Translations under genes and position numbers: made by a program | NCBI GenBank assembly: GCA_009760855.2 | Contig: WPIO01000011.1 | Coordinates: forward strand, 2,147,501-2,208,500 | Length of the DNA: 61,000 bases | From: Cristatella mucedo | Lineage: Eukaryota > Bryozoa > Phylactolaemata > Cristatellidae | Direction: 5' to 3' | Shown here: piece after piece, positions 11,109 through 22,565 of the stretch | Layout of the letters: each line of letters starts with the position of its first letter | How positions within the stretch are numbered: position 1 is the stretch's first letter | Notes under the pieces: generated by a model | Told to the model about the DNA's origin: nothing | Seen by the model: only the letters and a program-made list of their open reading frames with translations | The model's database searches: none

Positions 11109-11428
11109 ATTGGGAGCTAATGCAAGTCGGCGAGAAGCGGCGTGATGTGGCGATTGCGACGCTCGCGACAGACAAGCCTGGCTGCATAATTTGGCAGCTG
11201 TAAGCGGCTGATGACTGCACAGGCCGGTAGACCAGCAAGCAATGAATTTTAGAAGTCGAGACGATATGTCACTAATGCATGAACTAATTTAGGTGTGGTA
11301 TAATTGTCTAAAGAAGCTCGAATTTTAGCAATGCTGTGTAGTTAAAAGTAAGCAGACTTGACCGTGGAGCTGATGTGGTCGTCTGAAGAAAAGTCACTTT
11401 AGAACAGGATACCTAGATTACGTACAGA

Positions 11429-12170
11429 TGTACCCATGCTAGATTCGGTTGGCTGGGAGCGGACGGCTGTAATGAGGGTCACCGGCTAGGCCGGGGTTGG
11501 ACCTACGGCATGGCCGGATGTGCGCTGTGAGGTGAGGTCACCAGGGCTCTTGGGTAGGAGAAGTTGGCCAAGTAAGTCGTGGTGTTGGAGGCTCCCGGTC
11601 TCGCCGAGTTATGCACCTGGATTCGTGCAGGCGTGCTCCGGCGATGCTGCCACGCACGCAAGGGAACGAGTACCCAAGGCCCGAGCGGAGCTGGATAGCT
11701 CGCTCGTTGTTGAGACTTGTATATTCCGCGTTCCCCGCGTAGCTTGTTCGTGACCCCCTCCCCCCCCCCGGTGTGTTGGCGTCTTTCGGTGGAAGCTCAC
11801 GACTGTGGTAGTTGTCGACTCTGTCTACCCAAGCAGCTACTCATCCAGCCGGGTTTTGGACGGCGTACGCTCGTACTGTTGGATTCAAAGTCGGTACAAC
11901 GACAGGACTGCATAAGCCGACTGACCCCAACAAACACGTTTGTTCGCGCTTGCTGCGTCGTCTTGCGCCCCCGTAGTGTACTGTGTATATTTTCCTCCCT
12001 GTAGACTTGTTTAGTTCCCCTGTTGTTGTTGGCGCCTGCGTTATCATAAATAGGTTTACCCTGACGGCCGCTCGTCTTACCCTAGCTCGGCGACATAGCG
12101 AGCGGCAGCGTGGCCGGAGTATGGTGGGGTTTGGCGTGAATTAGCCTTTGACCCTTGGAACTCGGTTACA
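11429..12170. mobile_element. Solo LTR, family D, copy 1 (742 bp)
   Basis: It runs from TGTACCC to GGTTACA, with TG...CA ends that are near inverted repeats, flanked by the 4-bp duplication CAGA (11425-11428 and 12171-12174). Removing it rejoins the LINE as cgtacagattcaacagg, the uninterrupted reading at 3870-3890. It has no coding capacity. Similar along its whole length to 15667-16558. Confidence 0.85.
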
Positions 12171-12452
12171 CAGATTCAACAGGAGATATGCTGGCGGAGC
12201 CGATTTTGAGCGTCAGGTTTTTCAATTTCTGAGACGCACTTTGTTCGGTCATAACTAATAGGTTGGTTTGGTCGTCGTTTAATTTAATAAAGTTTGCTAC
12301 CATCTAAGTCCAAATGTCATTAATACATGTAGTAGCAGGGGTGTGTAGATAATTCAACGTGCTGGTAGGCTGGGTGAGATCAAAGTCAAGGTACAACTGA
12401 CTGTCATCTGCATAGAAGTGAAAGCCTAAATTGTGCCTGGCGATCACATCGG

Positions 12453-12453
<1 letters not shown>

Positions 12454-12491
<38 letters not shown>

Positions 12492-12493
12492 GT

Positions 12494-12533
<40 letters not shown>

Positions 12534-12692
12534 AAGAGAAAGACAGAGAGAAAGACAGAGAGAGAGGGAGGGAGAGAGAGCGAGAGAGAGGGAGAGAGAA
12601 AGAGGAGGGAGAGAGAGAGAGTAGGAGAGAGTAGGAGAGAGAGAGAGGAGAGAGAGAGTGGGAGAGAGAGAGGAGAAAGAGAGAGAGAGGGG

Positions 12693-12761
<69 letters not shown>

Positions 12762-12925
12762 TGGGAGAGAGAGGGGGAGAGAGAGGAGAGAGAGAGAGGG
12801 GAGAGAGGGGAGGGAGAGGGAGAGAGAGAGAGAGAGGAGAGAGAGAGGAGAGAGAGAGGAGAGAGAGGAGAGAGAGAGAGAGGAGAGAGAGAGAGAGGGA
12901 GAGAGGGAGGAGAGAGAGGGAGAGA

Positions 12926-12979
<54 letters not shown>

Positions 12980-13045
12980 GGGAGAGAGAAAGAGAGAGAG
13001 AGAAAGAGAGAGAGAGAGGAGAGAGAGAGAGGGAGAGGGGAGAGG

Positions 13046-13135
<90 letters not shown>

Positions 13136-13347
13136 TGAGGAGAGAGGAGAGGAGAGGGAGGGAGAGAGAGGAGAGAGAGAGAGGAGAGAGAGAGGGAGAG
13201 AGAGAGGAGAGAGGGGGAGAGAGAAGAAGAGGGAGAGAGAGAGAGGAGAGAGAGAGTGGGAGAGAGAGGAGAGAGAGGAGAGAGGGAGAGAGGGAGAGAG
13301 GAGAGAGGAGAGAGAGAGAGGGAGAGAGAGAGTGGGAGAGAGAGAGT

Positions 13348-13385
<38 letters not shown>

Positions 13386-13582
13386 AGGGAGAGAGAGAGG
13401 GAGAGAGAGAGAGAGAGGAGAGACAGAGAAAGAGTGGGGGAGAGAGAGGGAGGGGAGAGAGATGGAGAGGGAGAGAGAGAGAGAGAGGAGAGAGAGAGTG
13501 GGAGAGAGAGAGAGGAGAGACAGAGTGGGAGAGAGAGAGAGAGAGAGAGAGAGTGGAGAGAGACAGAGAGAGAGAGAGAGAG
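12454..13582. repeat. 1.1 kb GA/GGA-rich polypurine microsatellite
   Basis: The plus strand is almost entirely purine, mostly (GA)n broken by GGA, GGGA, AAGA and occasional T or C. It sits exactly at the cggcaag-agggagag-tataa site of the family B LINE, where other copies have about ten GA-rich bases. Confidence 0.97.
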
Positions 13583-13903
13583 TATAAACTTTGAAAATAA
13601 GCAGACTAAGAACAGAGCGCTGAGGTTCCCCGTAATCAAGCTGTTTCTCGGATGATCTTTGTCCGTTCACATCAATACTCTGGATTGTCCCACTGAGATA
13701 CGACCTGGACCATTGCATTGCATTGCAGTGCAGTGCCAAAAATGCCCAGGTGAGATTCGTGACGTTCAAGAAGGACTTTGTAATCAACTTTATCAAATAC
13801 TGCAGAAAGATCAAGCATGACAAACAGAGAGACCTTACCCAAGTCTGCATTCATGTCTTTATACACCCAAAGCAATGCACACTCGTTGGAGTGATTAGAA
13901 ATG

Positions 13904-15035
13904 TAATGCCGAAGGCTCGGCGGAGTAGGCTAGACCTCCCGCTTACCTAGCGGCGTAACCTAGCGCCTAATGCCGTTCGGTGCGCGCCTACGCGTAGTAA
14001 GCTGGCCGCCACGAAACGAGCGTTTCTGGCGCTGACCTGCTTACCGTTGCTAAAGGGGGGTCATAAGTCCGCGGCGTGAATCGGAAAGCGAGACACACAA
14101 ATTGGGGATTTTACTGAGCTCTATTCACAAGTGCACAAAGTCGCTGCGCGTCTAGCTCAGTTTTATCTCCACACTCTGTGCACGCTCTCAACAGCACCAG
14201 CACTCTTGCGGAGGGAATATTTCTCCACACTGAGGCTGCTTACGTCTATAATGGGAAACGGCCCAGATAGACAGAGCCCGAACCGGAGCCTAAACCCTAA
14301 CCGGAGAACTAGGACTCCACACACGCCAGCTACGTCTAGCTCGCACCGGCAAATAATTATGCCGAGACCACGTGCGAGCGCGCACACACAAAACACAAAA
14401 GAAACACCAAATGCCAGCTCAGACGCGATACGACCGTATTCGGTGGAGTCCACTGAATCTACCTAGCGCTGTCTCGTCCTGTTCCGTCAATCGACGGCGG
14501 ACAGCCCGCCCTGCTTTCAGAGAAACGAGTCCGACGGCGTAGAAGCGTGGCCGAACCAAAAACAAAAGACCAAAAGACCAAGAGCGAGCTTCGCCCCAAC
14601 TCTTAAATACTTAGCTGGTACAATGTGGCAAGAGCTTAGTGGTATTGGGCCCGACACCATGGCCCATTACGGTGAGGAATTAATACCGTCACTAGGCCAC
14701 TGAAAGGGCACCTCTGTCCAGCTTGAATGGCGAATGGATTCCAGACGATTATTTTTGGACAGAGTGATGGGGGAGGTTGACAGGCCAGCCAACATCCATC
14801 AGCAGCTCCCGCGGGTATCGGACCAATTCTAAAGGCCGAATCGCTACCACTGGTCTCAGAGCTTCCTGGCTTGCTCTTAAGCTCTTGCTCTCTTACCTCA
14901 CTGGCGCTCCTCACTGGCTCACTGCTCCAGGACAAAGCAGTTCTCGCCCGCCGCCGAACACCTCTCGTTCGCGCTAAAATTCAGCCAAGGCCAACAAGGC
15001 GCTACATAAACATACTGCTAACTGTAGCACATCCT
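13904..15035. other. No gene recognised, possible old LTR or insertion
   Basis: This GC-richer stretch interrupts the LINE at gattag. The start TGTAATGCCGAAGG and the phrase ttttactgagctctattcac look LTR-like, but I find no matching end or target duplication. Confidence 0.35.
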
Positions 15036-15222
15036 TACTGAGCCGAGATAGCCCAGGAGGTAAGGTGCCCGCTCTTCGTCGAGGTCGTACGTTCAAATCT
15101 TGCAATTGGGCAATCCTGTATTGTACAGTATTGTAATCCTGCCAACTGCACGCTGTGGGGATAGCCGATGAGGCTCTTCTACCGCTAACTTAACGAGGCC
15201 GTCAAATCAGCTACGTCGATTT
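15036..15222 (+). mobile_element. SINE S2 (tRNA-like), degraded
   Basis: The head gagccgagatagcccaggag-gtaagg and the B-box-like gtacgttcaaatc, followed by gatagccgatgaggc and gtcaaatcagct, match the better copy at 44512-44690. Confidence 0.6.
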
Positions 15223-15223
15223 A

Positions 15224-15480
15224 TATAAATAGTCCTTTCCAGCCGTTCTGAATTGCTGCTCCCGTGCTACTCTCTACCTCAACTGTCGTCCTGACTCGGC
15301 TATGCTTCTCGATTTCTCTTTTTTGGCCGTGATGAAGTCTGTTGGCTACGGCGCCGGTACCAAAAGCCGCTTCGGCTTCGAGAATAAAAACCTCTCCTGC
15401 GTAAAACCCACTTAGTCTTGGTGAGCTACAACGCGTCGATGCATTACATGGCGTTACTTGTGGTTGGTGTGCAGGCCTGC
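15224..15480 (+). mobile_element. Family A LINE 3' fragment
   Basis: The motifs ccgtgctactctctacctca, gactcggctatgcttctc and gatgaagtctgttggctac match the family A 3' region. It may be the far end of the copy split at 10352, but that is inference. Confidence 0.6.
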
Positions 15481-15666
15481 ACTCGGCTGCGGTATGATGG
15501 CCGTGGCGCGGTACCGTAACGTTTGTTTCGGTGATGTACCGCAACCTTCCCTTGAGGAGCTGTTCCTGGAAAGTAGAGGCAGGACGAGTGGACCCAGATA
15601 AGACAGCTGCAATGTGAGCGGTTTCATGTTGTCTGTACGCTGCGAGCTATGCTGAGAGTATACGTT

Positions 15667-16558
15667 TCTACCCGGGCTGTGCTCGATTGGCTGGGACGGT
15701 ACGGGACGGCTGCGGTGCGATGGAGGTCGCCGGCTGGGCCAGGCTCTGACCTACGGGCATGGACGGGATGTGCGGTGACGAGAGGTCACCGAGGCTCTTG
15801 GGAAATGGAAGTTGGCCGAGTTAGCCGTGGTGTTGGTGGCTCGTGGTCTCGCCCAGTTATGCACCTGAATGTGTGCAGGCGTGCCCCGGCGATGCGGCCA
15901 CGCACGCAAGGCGACGAGTGCCCAAGGCCCGAGCGGAGCCGGATAGCACGCTCGTTGTTACGGTTTGCGTATTCCGCGTTCCCCCTGTAGCGCGTTCGTG
16001 GCCCCCGTGACCTGGCGCCTTTCGGCGGAAGCTATCGACGGCGGTAGACGTCGACTCCGACTGTCCAAGCAATGACTCAGCTAGCCCGATCTTTGATGGC
16101 GTACGCTTGTACTAATGGAGCGGAGTCGGTACAACGCCGCCGGGACTGCGGCGGAAGCCGACTGAACAACTGGCACGTTTGTTCTTGCGGCTTGCGGCGC
16201 CGTCTCGGGCTCCTATCGTTTAGTTTGTGTAGTATCCTCTCTGTAGACTTGTTTAGTTCCCTTGCTGTTGTTTGCGAATGCGATTTTATAAAGAGGTTTA
16301 ACCTGACGGCCGCTCGTCTTGCCCTAGCTCGCCGGCATGGCAAGCGGCTGCGTGGCCTGACCATGGCGGGGCTTGGCGGGAAGTAAAAAAATATATATAA
16401 TTCATTTATATAGCGCCCCAAGAGAATTTAATCTCTATTCAGGCGCTTCAAATATGCCTCGGGGCTCGAGCCCACGACCTCAGCGAGACCTTGGTCGGGC
16501 GAGCACCTTAACCGCTAGACCAAACCAAGTAGCCTGTGACCCCTGGATTTCGGCTATA
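15667..16558. mobile_element. Solo LTR, family D, copy 2, carrying a SINE
   Basis: It runs from TCTACCC to GGCTATA and aligns base for base at both ends with copy 1. It is flanked by the 4-bp duplication CGTT (15663-15666 and 16559-16562). Without the SINE and its 5-bp duplication it is about 746 bp, close to 742 in copy 1. One end base pair has decayed in each terminus. Confidence 0.85.
16386..16526 (-). mobile_element. SINE S1 inside the family D LTR, with target duplication AAGTA
   Basis: AAGTA at 16381-16385 and 16527-16531 brackets the insert; the empty site in copy 1 reads gaattagcc. The minus strand reads ggtttggtctagcggttaag (A box), ggctcgagcccc (B box), the hairpin tail gcgcctgaatagagattaaa, then tatataaatgaatt and a T run. 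This gives the S1 boundaries: about 141 bp. Confidence 0.9.
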
Positions 16559-16565
16559 CGTTTAC

Positions 16566-16657
16566 TATAAAAAATTTAATTTACTTATATAGCGCCCCAA
16601 GAGAACTTAATCTCTGTTCAGGCGCTTCACATCTGCCTCGGGGCTCGAGCCCACGAG
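16566..16657 (-). mobile_element. SINE S1, truncated at the B box
   Basis: It has the AT-rich end, the hairpin tail (gcgccccaagagaacttaat) and the B box, and stops at cccacgag. It starts four bases after the target duplication of the family D LTR. Confidence 0.8.
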
Positions 16658-16931
16658 TTACTGAAGCCTGCTACCGGGTTTACGACGATTTGTCGGTGAG
16701 ATATAACTACATTACTCGTAGATGGAAATGAGCATTGAATGGTGCATTTAATCGCAAAAAAGTAGTAAGGAGCACGCGTTTGATTCATTAGCACGTTATT
16801 TATTTACGTTTATAAACTCTATAGTGGTGATTTCTCGGTGTAATGAACAAAAATGAAGAGGTGCCGGTCTGCTGGCTGGCGGTGCCTGAGATTCTGTGCT
16901 GCGATACACTTACATGCATAAATATAGAATA
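16658..16931. other. No gene recognised
   Basis: AT-rich, with no conserved feature seen. Confidence 0.4.
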
Positions 16932-17437
16932 TTAATAATAATAATAATCCACTTGGTAAAGCGCCCTCAGAGAACTTAATCTCTCTCTAGGCGCTTTACA
17001 TTTGCTGTAAAGTGAAATGCAATTGAATGGTAAGTAAAATCATGTTTGAAAAACAAACAAAATGAATAATATGGTTAGGGGTGACATGCACAGGGTCAGC
17101 ATGCGAATGTAGTTAGTGGCAGCATGCACAGTGACAGCACGCATAAGCACATCAAGGACGAATCACAGGGACCCACTAAATGCTGTCCTAAATAGGTGTG
17201 TTTTTAGGTTCCTTTTAAATGTGGTCAGGTCAGGGGATATTCTGACGCAGGTCGGGAGGGAGTTCCAGGCTTTGGGAGCATATGAACTAAATGCACGGTC
17301 TCCAAAGGATTTAAGGTTTGTACGAGGTATTTGTAGACTGTTGGATTCAGAAAAGCGGATGGTACGATGCTTGGCCTGATGGGGTAGTATATCTGACAGA
17401 TAGGCTGGAGCCATAGGATGAAGGGACCTAAAAGTGA
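16932..17437 (-). mobile_element. Family B LINE 3' fragment, minus strand
   Basis: (ATA)n run, hairpin tail gcgccctcagagaacttaat, the 3' untranslated part, and the last roughly 80 codons of RT (PAYLSDILPHQAKHRTIRFS, FGDRAFSSYAPKAWNSLPT) read on the minus strand. Confidence 0.88.
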
Positions 17438-20400
17438 GCGGCATAAACGTTATAATTCATTTTGGCCTTCAATTTTCGAACTGAATTTTCCCACGATCTT
17501 TCGCAGGTGTACGCTTTTCCTGCTATTTTCGGGTTGAAGACTGAGCCTCCTTTTTTAGGTGAACCCCGGGAGGAACGGCAGACTATGGTCGCTAGCCGGG
17601 TGAAAACTCGTTGCCGGATAAACTCGGCTTTTTGCAAAGATCGGCGAAGTAATGTATAGCAGGTAAGCTACTCATTCATTGCTATAGTTAGACTACTCAC
17701 CAGATGCTAAGGCGTAATTTCGAGAGAATGCTGGGAAAATTGGTCCAACCATTGAATATTTTGTACCGTACTTTTCAAGGGACAAGCATATTAGAAATTG
17801 GATTGGAAGTACTGAAGACTTCCTTATACAAGATAGGAATGATTATGCAAACCATGTCTAACTCTTATGCAAACCAAGAGCAACTCATCTGTAAATAACA
17901 AATTTACCGAGCTCTCTGCATCACATGCGACTTGCGCTCTAGCCCTATTAGATCGATGTACACGTTTGCAGCTTTTTCAGGTACGCACTACACAGCTTTA
18001 TTTGTTGCGTAGCTTTGTGCCCTGTTAATTGCTTAACTAGGCCGATGCTTAACGGATCAACATCATATTTAAATCGTGAATTCAGTACTTTTTGTACATC
18101 AATGCACTCATCTATTTTTTATTTCAGTAGTATAATTTTTGCTAGATATGTCCGTGATTGCAAAAAACAAAGCTCCGGGACGTTTGATGACATTTATAGC
18201 AAAGCTTAGCAGCATGGTGAACATGAAGTGGCTCGCTCCTCAGCTCGCTCGCTTCAATAGATCTGTCAACAGAAAAATACGTCTGTACTAACTTTAATAA
18301 TAGGAGCTTTTCCTGTAAAATGGCTCCACTAGAAACCGCCACAGCGACTTACTTTATCTTAAAAAGAAGGCCCGTACTAGTTTCTAGCGCATTTAAAAGA
18401 AACCAGTTTCCTCATTGAAAAATGCCAAATGCGATGCTAAAGTCATGTGATAGGCAGAGGGTTCTGCCTGAGTAGTTGTGCTAGAGTTGTGCTCTGCGCT
18501 TTGATCCAGACGAGAGTTGCTGCGGTTGATGTTGGAATCCTGTAACCCCTTTTTTCCCAGTGGAATAGACTTCTCTACGCAACGGCTATGGATTTGTTAT
18601 GTTAAGGTACGGGGAGGGGGCCCGCTCTTCACACTGCTGCCGTGTTCACCTACTGTCAGCATACGTGCACTCGTGACTTGTATGCTGCACATACAAGTCA
18701 CTAGCCGTTATTCTGAGGCTCCGGGCTTCACCTGTATTCGTCGGGTGTCGGCCAGGCCTAGCATCACTGCAAGCATCTGCTACGAGCACTGCGCTTTTCG
18801 GCCTAGTTCTGTCCGGATGAGGACGTCGTTGCTACAGCCGATTGTAACCCCGAGTAGACCCTCGAGGTCGAGAGGCGCTCGTGCAGGACCTTTCGCTGGG
18901 AACGTGCATTGGCGTGTGCACGGCGTGCCCGCCGTGGGGCGTGCTCACAGCGTGCCCCCACGTGCCCCTCACACCGTGCCCCGTGCGACGAGCCCGAGCA
19001 AATGGATCCGGCTGGCTGATGCACTCCAGAGAAGCAGACACAGCTAGATACATACGAGTATGGGAGTGCTGGACAAGGGTGGACAACTTCCGGCAGCTCA
19101 CAGGCGGCACAAAAGGTCGAGCCGGCTCGCCAGGGCAGAGCGAACCATTTACCGTAACCGTGCACCGCAGGGGCTGCCAGGGCTATGCTTGAAGCTGAGG
19201 TCGCTGCTGGCAGGTCATCTTCTTTAGACGGCGAAAATGCAGACAACTTTTTTTTCACTGGAGTCAGGATTTTCATCTAGGGGTAAACTTGCAAAGATTA
19301 AATGTAAGGAGGCAAGACCTACAACATTTTCATCTAGGCGAGACTAGACCCGCAATAAATGAAAAATTATAGCAAGAAATCGTGGTGTTTATTCAGATGC
19401 TGACGCGGCGGTTGCTTATCGAGTAAAATTAAGACATAATTTCATCGTTTGCGACGGTCAGGGGGTGTAGGATGAGTAAACAGCCCAGGTCGCTGCCCCG
19501 CTTCGGAAAGAGGGGAGGGTAAATGTCCCCTTACCCCTCCCCTGGACCCATCACTGTTTCTTGAGACAAAAGTTACGAATCTCGCACTGAGTGGGCGCTG
19601 TCTCTTGCGTCTCTTTCAATCGGTTCAACAGCTGTTGCTAAATTAGCCTCACCACTAGAGCAGCCAGGAATGATGCGATCGAATGTACATCCCTAGGCGA
19701 CTTGGTGAGATTAGTACCCGGAAAGCCGTTAATGTTCAGCAGCCTTTAGAGCTAATTTTTAAAATGTAAGCAGTCTGCATGCACGTCTTACACTGAAGGA
19801 TCCTAAAAATCGTTGGCCCTCAACTCCTAAAGCCAAATCTGAATCGGAATTCTGAAAAGGCAGTGGCGCTGCGAAATGCCTCGTTAGTATCCGTCTATGC
19901 CCGTCGTCGGCATCCAAACGAAGTTGACCTCTAAAGTTGAGCTTCAAAGAAGAGCCACCCGGCTGCCCTCAGTTGGCCCTCAAACATGAAAAAACCACTC
20001 CTGTCGAAAACGGAACGGTCGAAAAAGGAAGACTCGGATTCGTTCGTTGCTACACCGAAGTGGCGCAGAGTAGAAGCGCTTCTGCTGAGACCCTCCGAGA
20101 CGTCGCTAGTCTCCCGTTTTGTGGCGGACACTCTCAGTATCCGCAGGAGCGAAGGAGCGTCGCCAGGAATAATAATAATAATGATAACAGCAAGCTCCGG
20201 GTGAATCACTCGGCTTGTACGTGGGGGGCCTATGAGTGCCCGCCTTTTGCAGAACCGGAAGCAGCCCCAGAAAGATCCCTAGGCTCGGCCGTGGGAATTG
20301 GCCAGAAGCCTCTATCGAAACATCCGTCCATCTAAGAGGAAATGCTCACCCCGATTTACTGGGCGCGAACCAGCTCGCTGAAAGACGGCCAGTTTAGAGC

Positions 20401-21329
20401 TGTCTGCTGAAAAGGAATGCGCCTCTTCAATGCGTCTAAAAATATCCGGACATTCGAGCTCCCGCCGCCGCCGGTCTAGCGGCCTCTGTAGCCTACCAGA
20501 TCCGAAGAAACAACTATTGCCAGAGGTTTGCCGAAGCTGGGCCATCTTCCAAGTCACTATTGCTAGCACTGTAAGTCTCTCGGGCCTCTCTTGGGCCTCT
20601 CACATGGGGTTCGAGCTCGGCACGTGACACGTGCCACGTGGCACGCGACACGAACTCGGCACGTGACTGACTGGCAGTCCACTTTGCAGTCGCTCGACTT
20701 GAGATTTTCCTGGCAGCGCCAAAATAACCTTCTTCTTCGAACTCTAATGCGAAGGCTCAGCTTTTACACAAACTTTTATTTAAAAAAGCCTCCGCGTGCT
20801 GGCAGTCGGATTAAGAGATTATTTCCCGAATCAAGTTGGTTAATGGAAATTCTAAACGATTGCCTTAAAAGCTAATACTAGTGTCTACGTACGCCGAAGT
20901 TTCATGACGAGCAGCAGCAGCAGCAGCAGCAGCTCAAGCTCCTGAAGTGCCGGCAACTGTAGCTCAGCTTCCGGGGGGCTTCGAATTGTGCACGTCCGAC
21001 TGGGTCCGGTCTGTGCCGTGCTATGGCAAGTCCGGCGATCCGGCCAGTCGTTCCGGCAAGTTAGCAGAGCTAGCAGGCGGTCATCTTGGGGAGCAACGCG
21101 CAGGGAGGCAGGCGGGCGGGCGGGCCTTTTCTTGCTACATAGCTGCATTCCGCCTACGCAGAGCCTGTACAGAAAATGCAGGCCCTCCGGTGTCGCCCGT
21201 CCTACTGGGGGTTCCTACCAAAGACACTGGGACGAAGCGGAACGAGCCGAGAGCTTGGAGCTCTTGGGGGACGGCTCTCTCAACCGGAACAAACAATAGC
21301 AAGCTCACTGGGGCCTGGTCCATTTAGAT
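17438..21329. other. No gene recognised; low-complexity and repeat remnants
   Basis: None of the open stretches here shows a conserved domain. Notable parts are a dispersed repeat remnant near 17955-18170, a G/C-rich segment at 18900-19000 with repeated cgtgcccc words, a run of four CACGTG sites at 20621-20665, and a short CAG run near 20911-20932. Confidence 0.45.
20621..20665. promoter_or_regulatory. Cluster of four palindromic CACGTG E-boxes (candidate)
   Basis: CACGTG occurs at 20621-20626, 20628-20633, 20635-20640 and 20660-20665. The first and last lie in a 17-base direct repeat (cgagctcggcacgtgac / cgaactcggcacgtgac). bHLH-ZIP factors bind this core, but no gene start is recognisable nearby. 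Confidence 0.4.
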
Positions 21330-22180
21330 ATTTCAAAACCCATACTCGGTCTCCTGCCAATACAGTTGCCATCTACAGCATGGGCTTTCATTTGTGTGCT
21401 GTACCTTCGCTTCGACTGCATGCATTGTTGGCATTTGCACTTGGAAACGAGCTTTCTCTCAAATTTAATGACGATAAACAACCAACTTACTAGTTAAGGG
21501 CGAACCTAGCGCTACTCGGTATTAGAAAAACTAACCCTCAAGTCGGGCTCGGCCAGAATATTTTGTGTAGCGTCAGCACGAAGTCTGTATGTCGTGTTCG
21601 ACAAGGACCTTTCACCAAACGACCACATCAGCTCCAAGGTCACGTCTGCCTACTTTCAATGTAACATAACATTACAAAAATTGGGGCCTACTTACAGAGG
21701 GATAGTAAATTTTGGCTGATCCACGCATTTGTGACACTGACATTCCATCTCTACTTCTGTAAAAGCTACTAGTTGGCCTTTATGTCTATTCAATAGGGCG
21801 CTCGAAGTTAAAGCAAAGCACTGCAGCTGGGTTTGTCTGTCGTAAATGTCACTATTGGCAAGTTACACCACAGTTCTCACCAACCGGCACTGACTTCCCG
21901 TCAAACAGCATACGGAATTTAAGGCTCTTTCACTTGCTTTAAGGCCCCTTTTCATTCTTTGGATCCAAATTACCTATCCGAACTATTTCCTAAAATCAGG
22001 CTAGGCAAGTTAACCGGCTCTTCTGGCTCAAGTCGTTCAGCTGTGCCTCTAAGCAACCTCAAATTCTTTGGAGACCGTGCCTTTAGTTAGTGCGCTCCCA
22101 AAGCCTGGAGCTCACTCCCGACGGATGCCTTGACATCCCTCAAAAAGAAGCTCTGTACATTGTCCTTTTCGTGCTAATTC
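21330..22180 (+). mobile_element. Family B-like LINE, strongly decayed
   Basis: Broken matches in order to the family B RT: LKFNDDKQPT, then a region like FQSDLSLDDHIS (ccaaacgaccacatcagctcc), then the C-terminal tctttggagaccgtgccttt and gcgctcccaaagcctgg. No reading frame survives. Confidence 0.65.
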
Positions 22181-22415
22181 TCGCTGACACTAGGAATTAT
22201 TTTACTACGAAATTGGTGTATTTTCTATACTGCATACGTAAAGTGACTAATACGACATTCACTTCTCTTACGGTGCCATACAGCTTCCTATTATTCTTAC
22301 GGTTACTCCTTTCAGCGATAAAGGCATTCACCTAAACTCACCCTTCAAAGTGGAAAGAGATAGGAGCCTAATGCTCACAGGATCAAACGTACTCTTACTC
22401 TCGACTCGCTCTCTT

Positions 22416-22420
<5 letters not shown>

Positions 22421-22455
<35 letters not shown>

Positions 22456-22565
22456 GCTCCCTATCTCCCTCTCTTTATCACACTCTCTCTCCTTTTCTCT
22501 TGCTCCCTCCCTCTTTCTCTCTTTCCTTCTATTTCTCTCTCATCTTTCTTTCTTTCTCTCTAAAA
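22421..22565. repeat. (CT)n tract and pyrimidine-rich tail
   Basis: About 30 bases of pure CT followed by more than 100 bases of almost uninterrupted pyrimidine. Confidence 0.9.

Larger units (their letters stand above)
10353..13903 (-). mobile_element. Family B LINE, minus strand, split by two solo LTRs and a GA microsatellite
   Basis: The LINE pieces are 10353-10819, 11109-11428, 12171-12453 and 13583-13903. Read together they follow the element at 7980-9926 in order, from hairpin tail (gtgcgctcggagaactgg) through the RT C-terminus to the region around 9420 (gattag). No open frame survives. Confidence 0.85.

Noticed and set aside
12404-13850. Long open frames of Ser-Leu on the minus strand and Glu-Arg on the plus strand
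   Set aside because: They are translations of the GA microsatellite, which has no stop in most frames.
14131-14466. A 111-codon plus-strand frame
   Set aside because: No conserved motif, and the region looks like non-coding LTR-type sequence.
18517-19276. Overlapping frames on both strands in a GC-rich stretch
   Set aside because: Open on both strands because of composition. No domain or splice pattern supports a gene.
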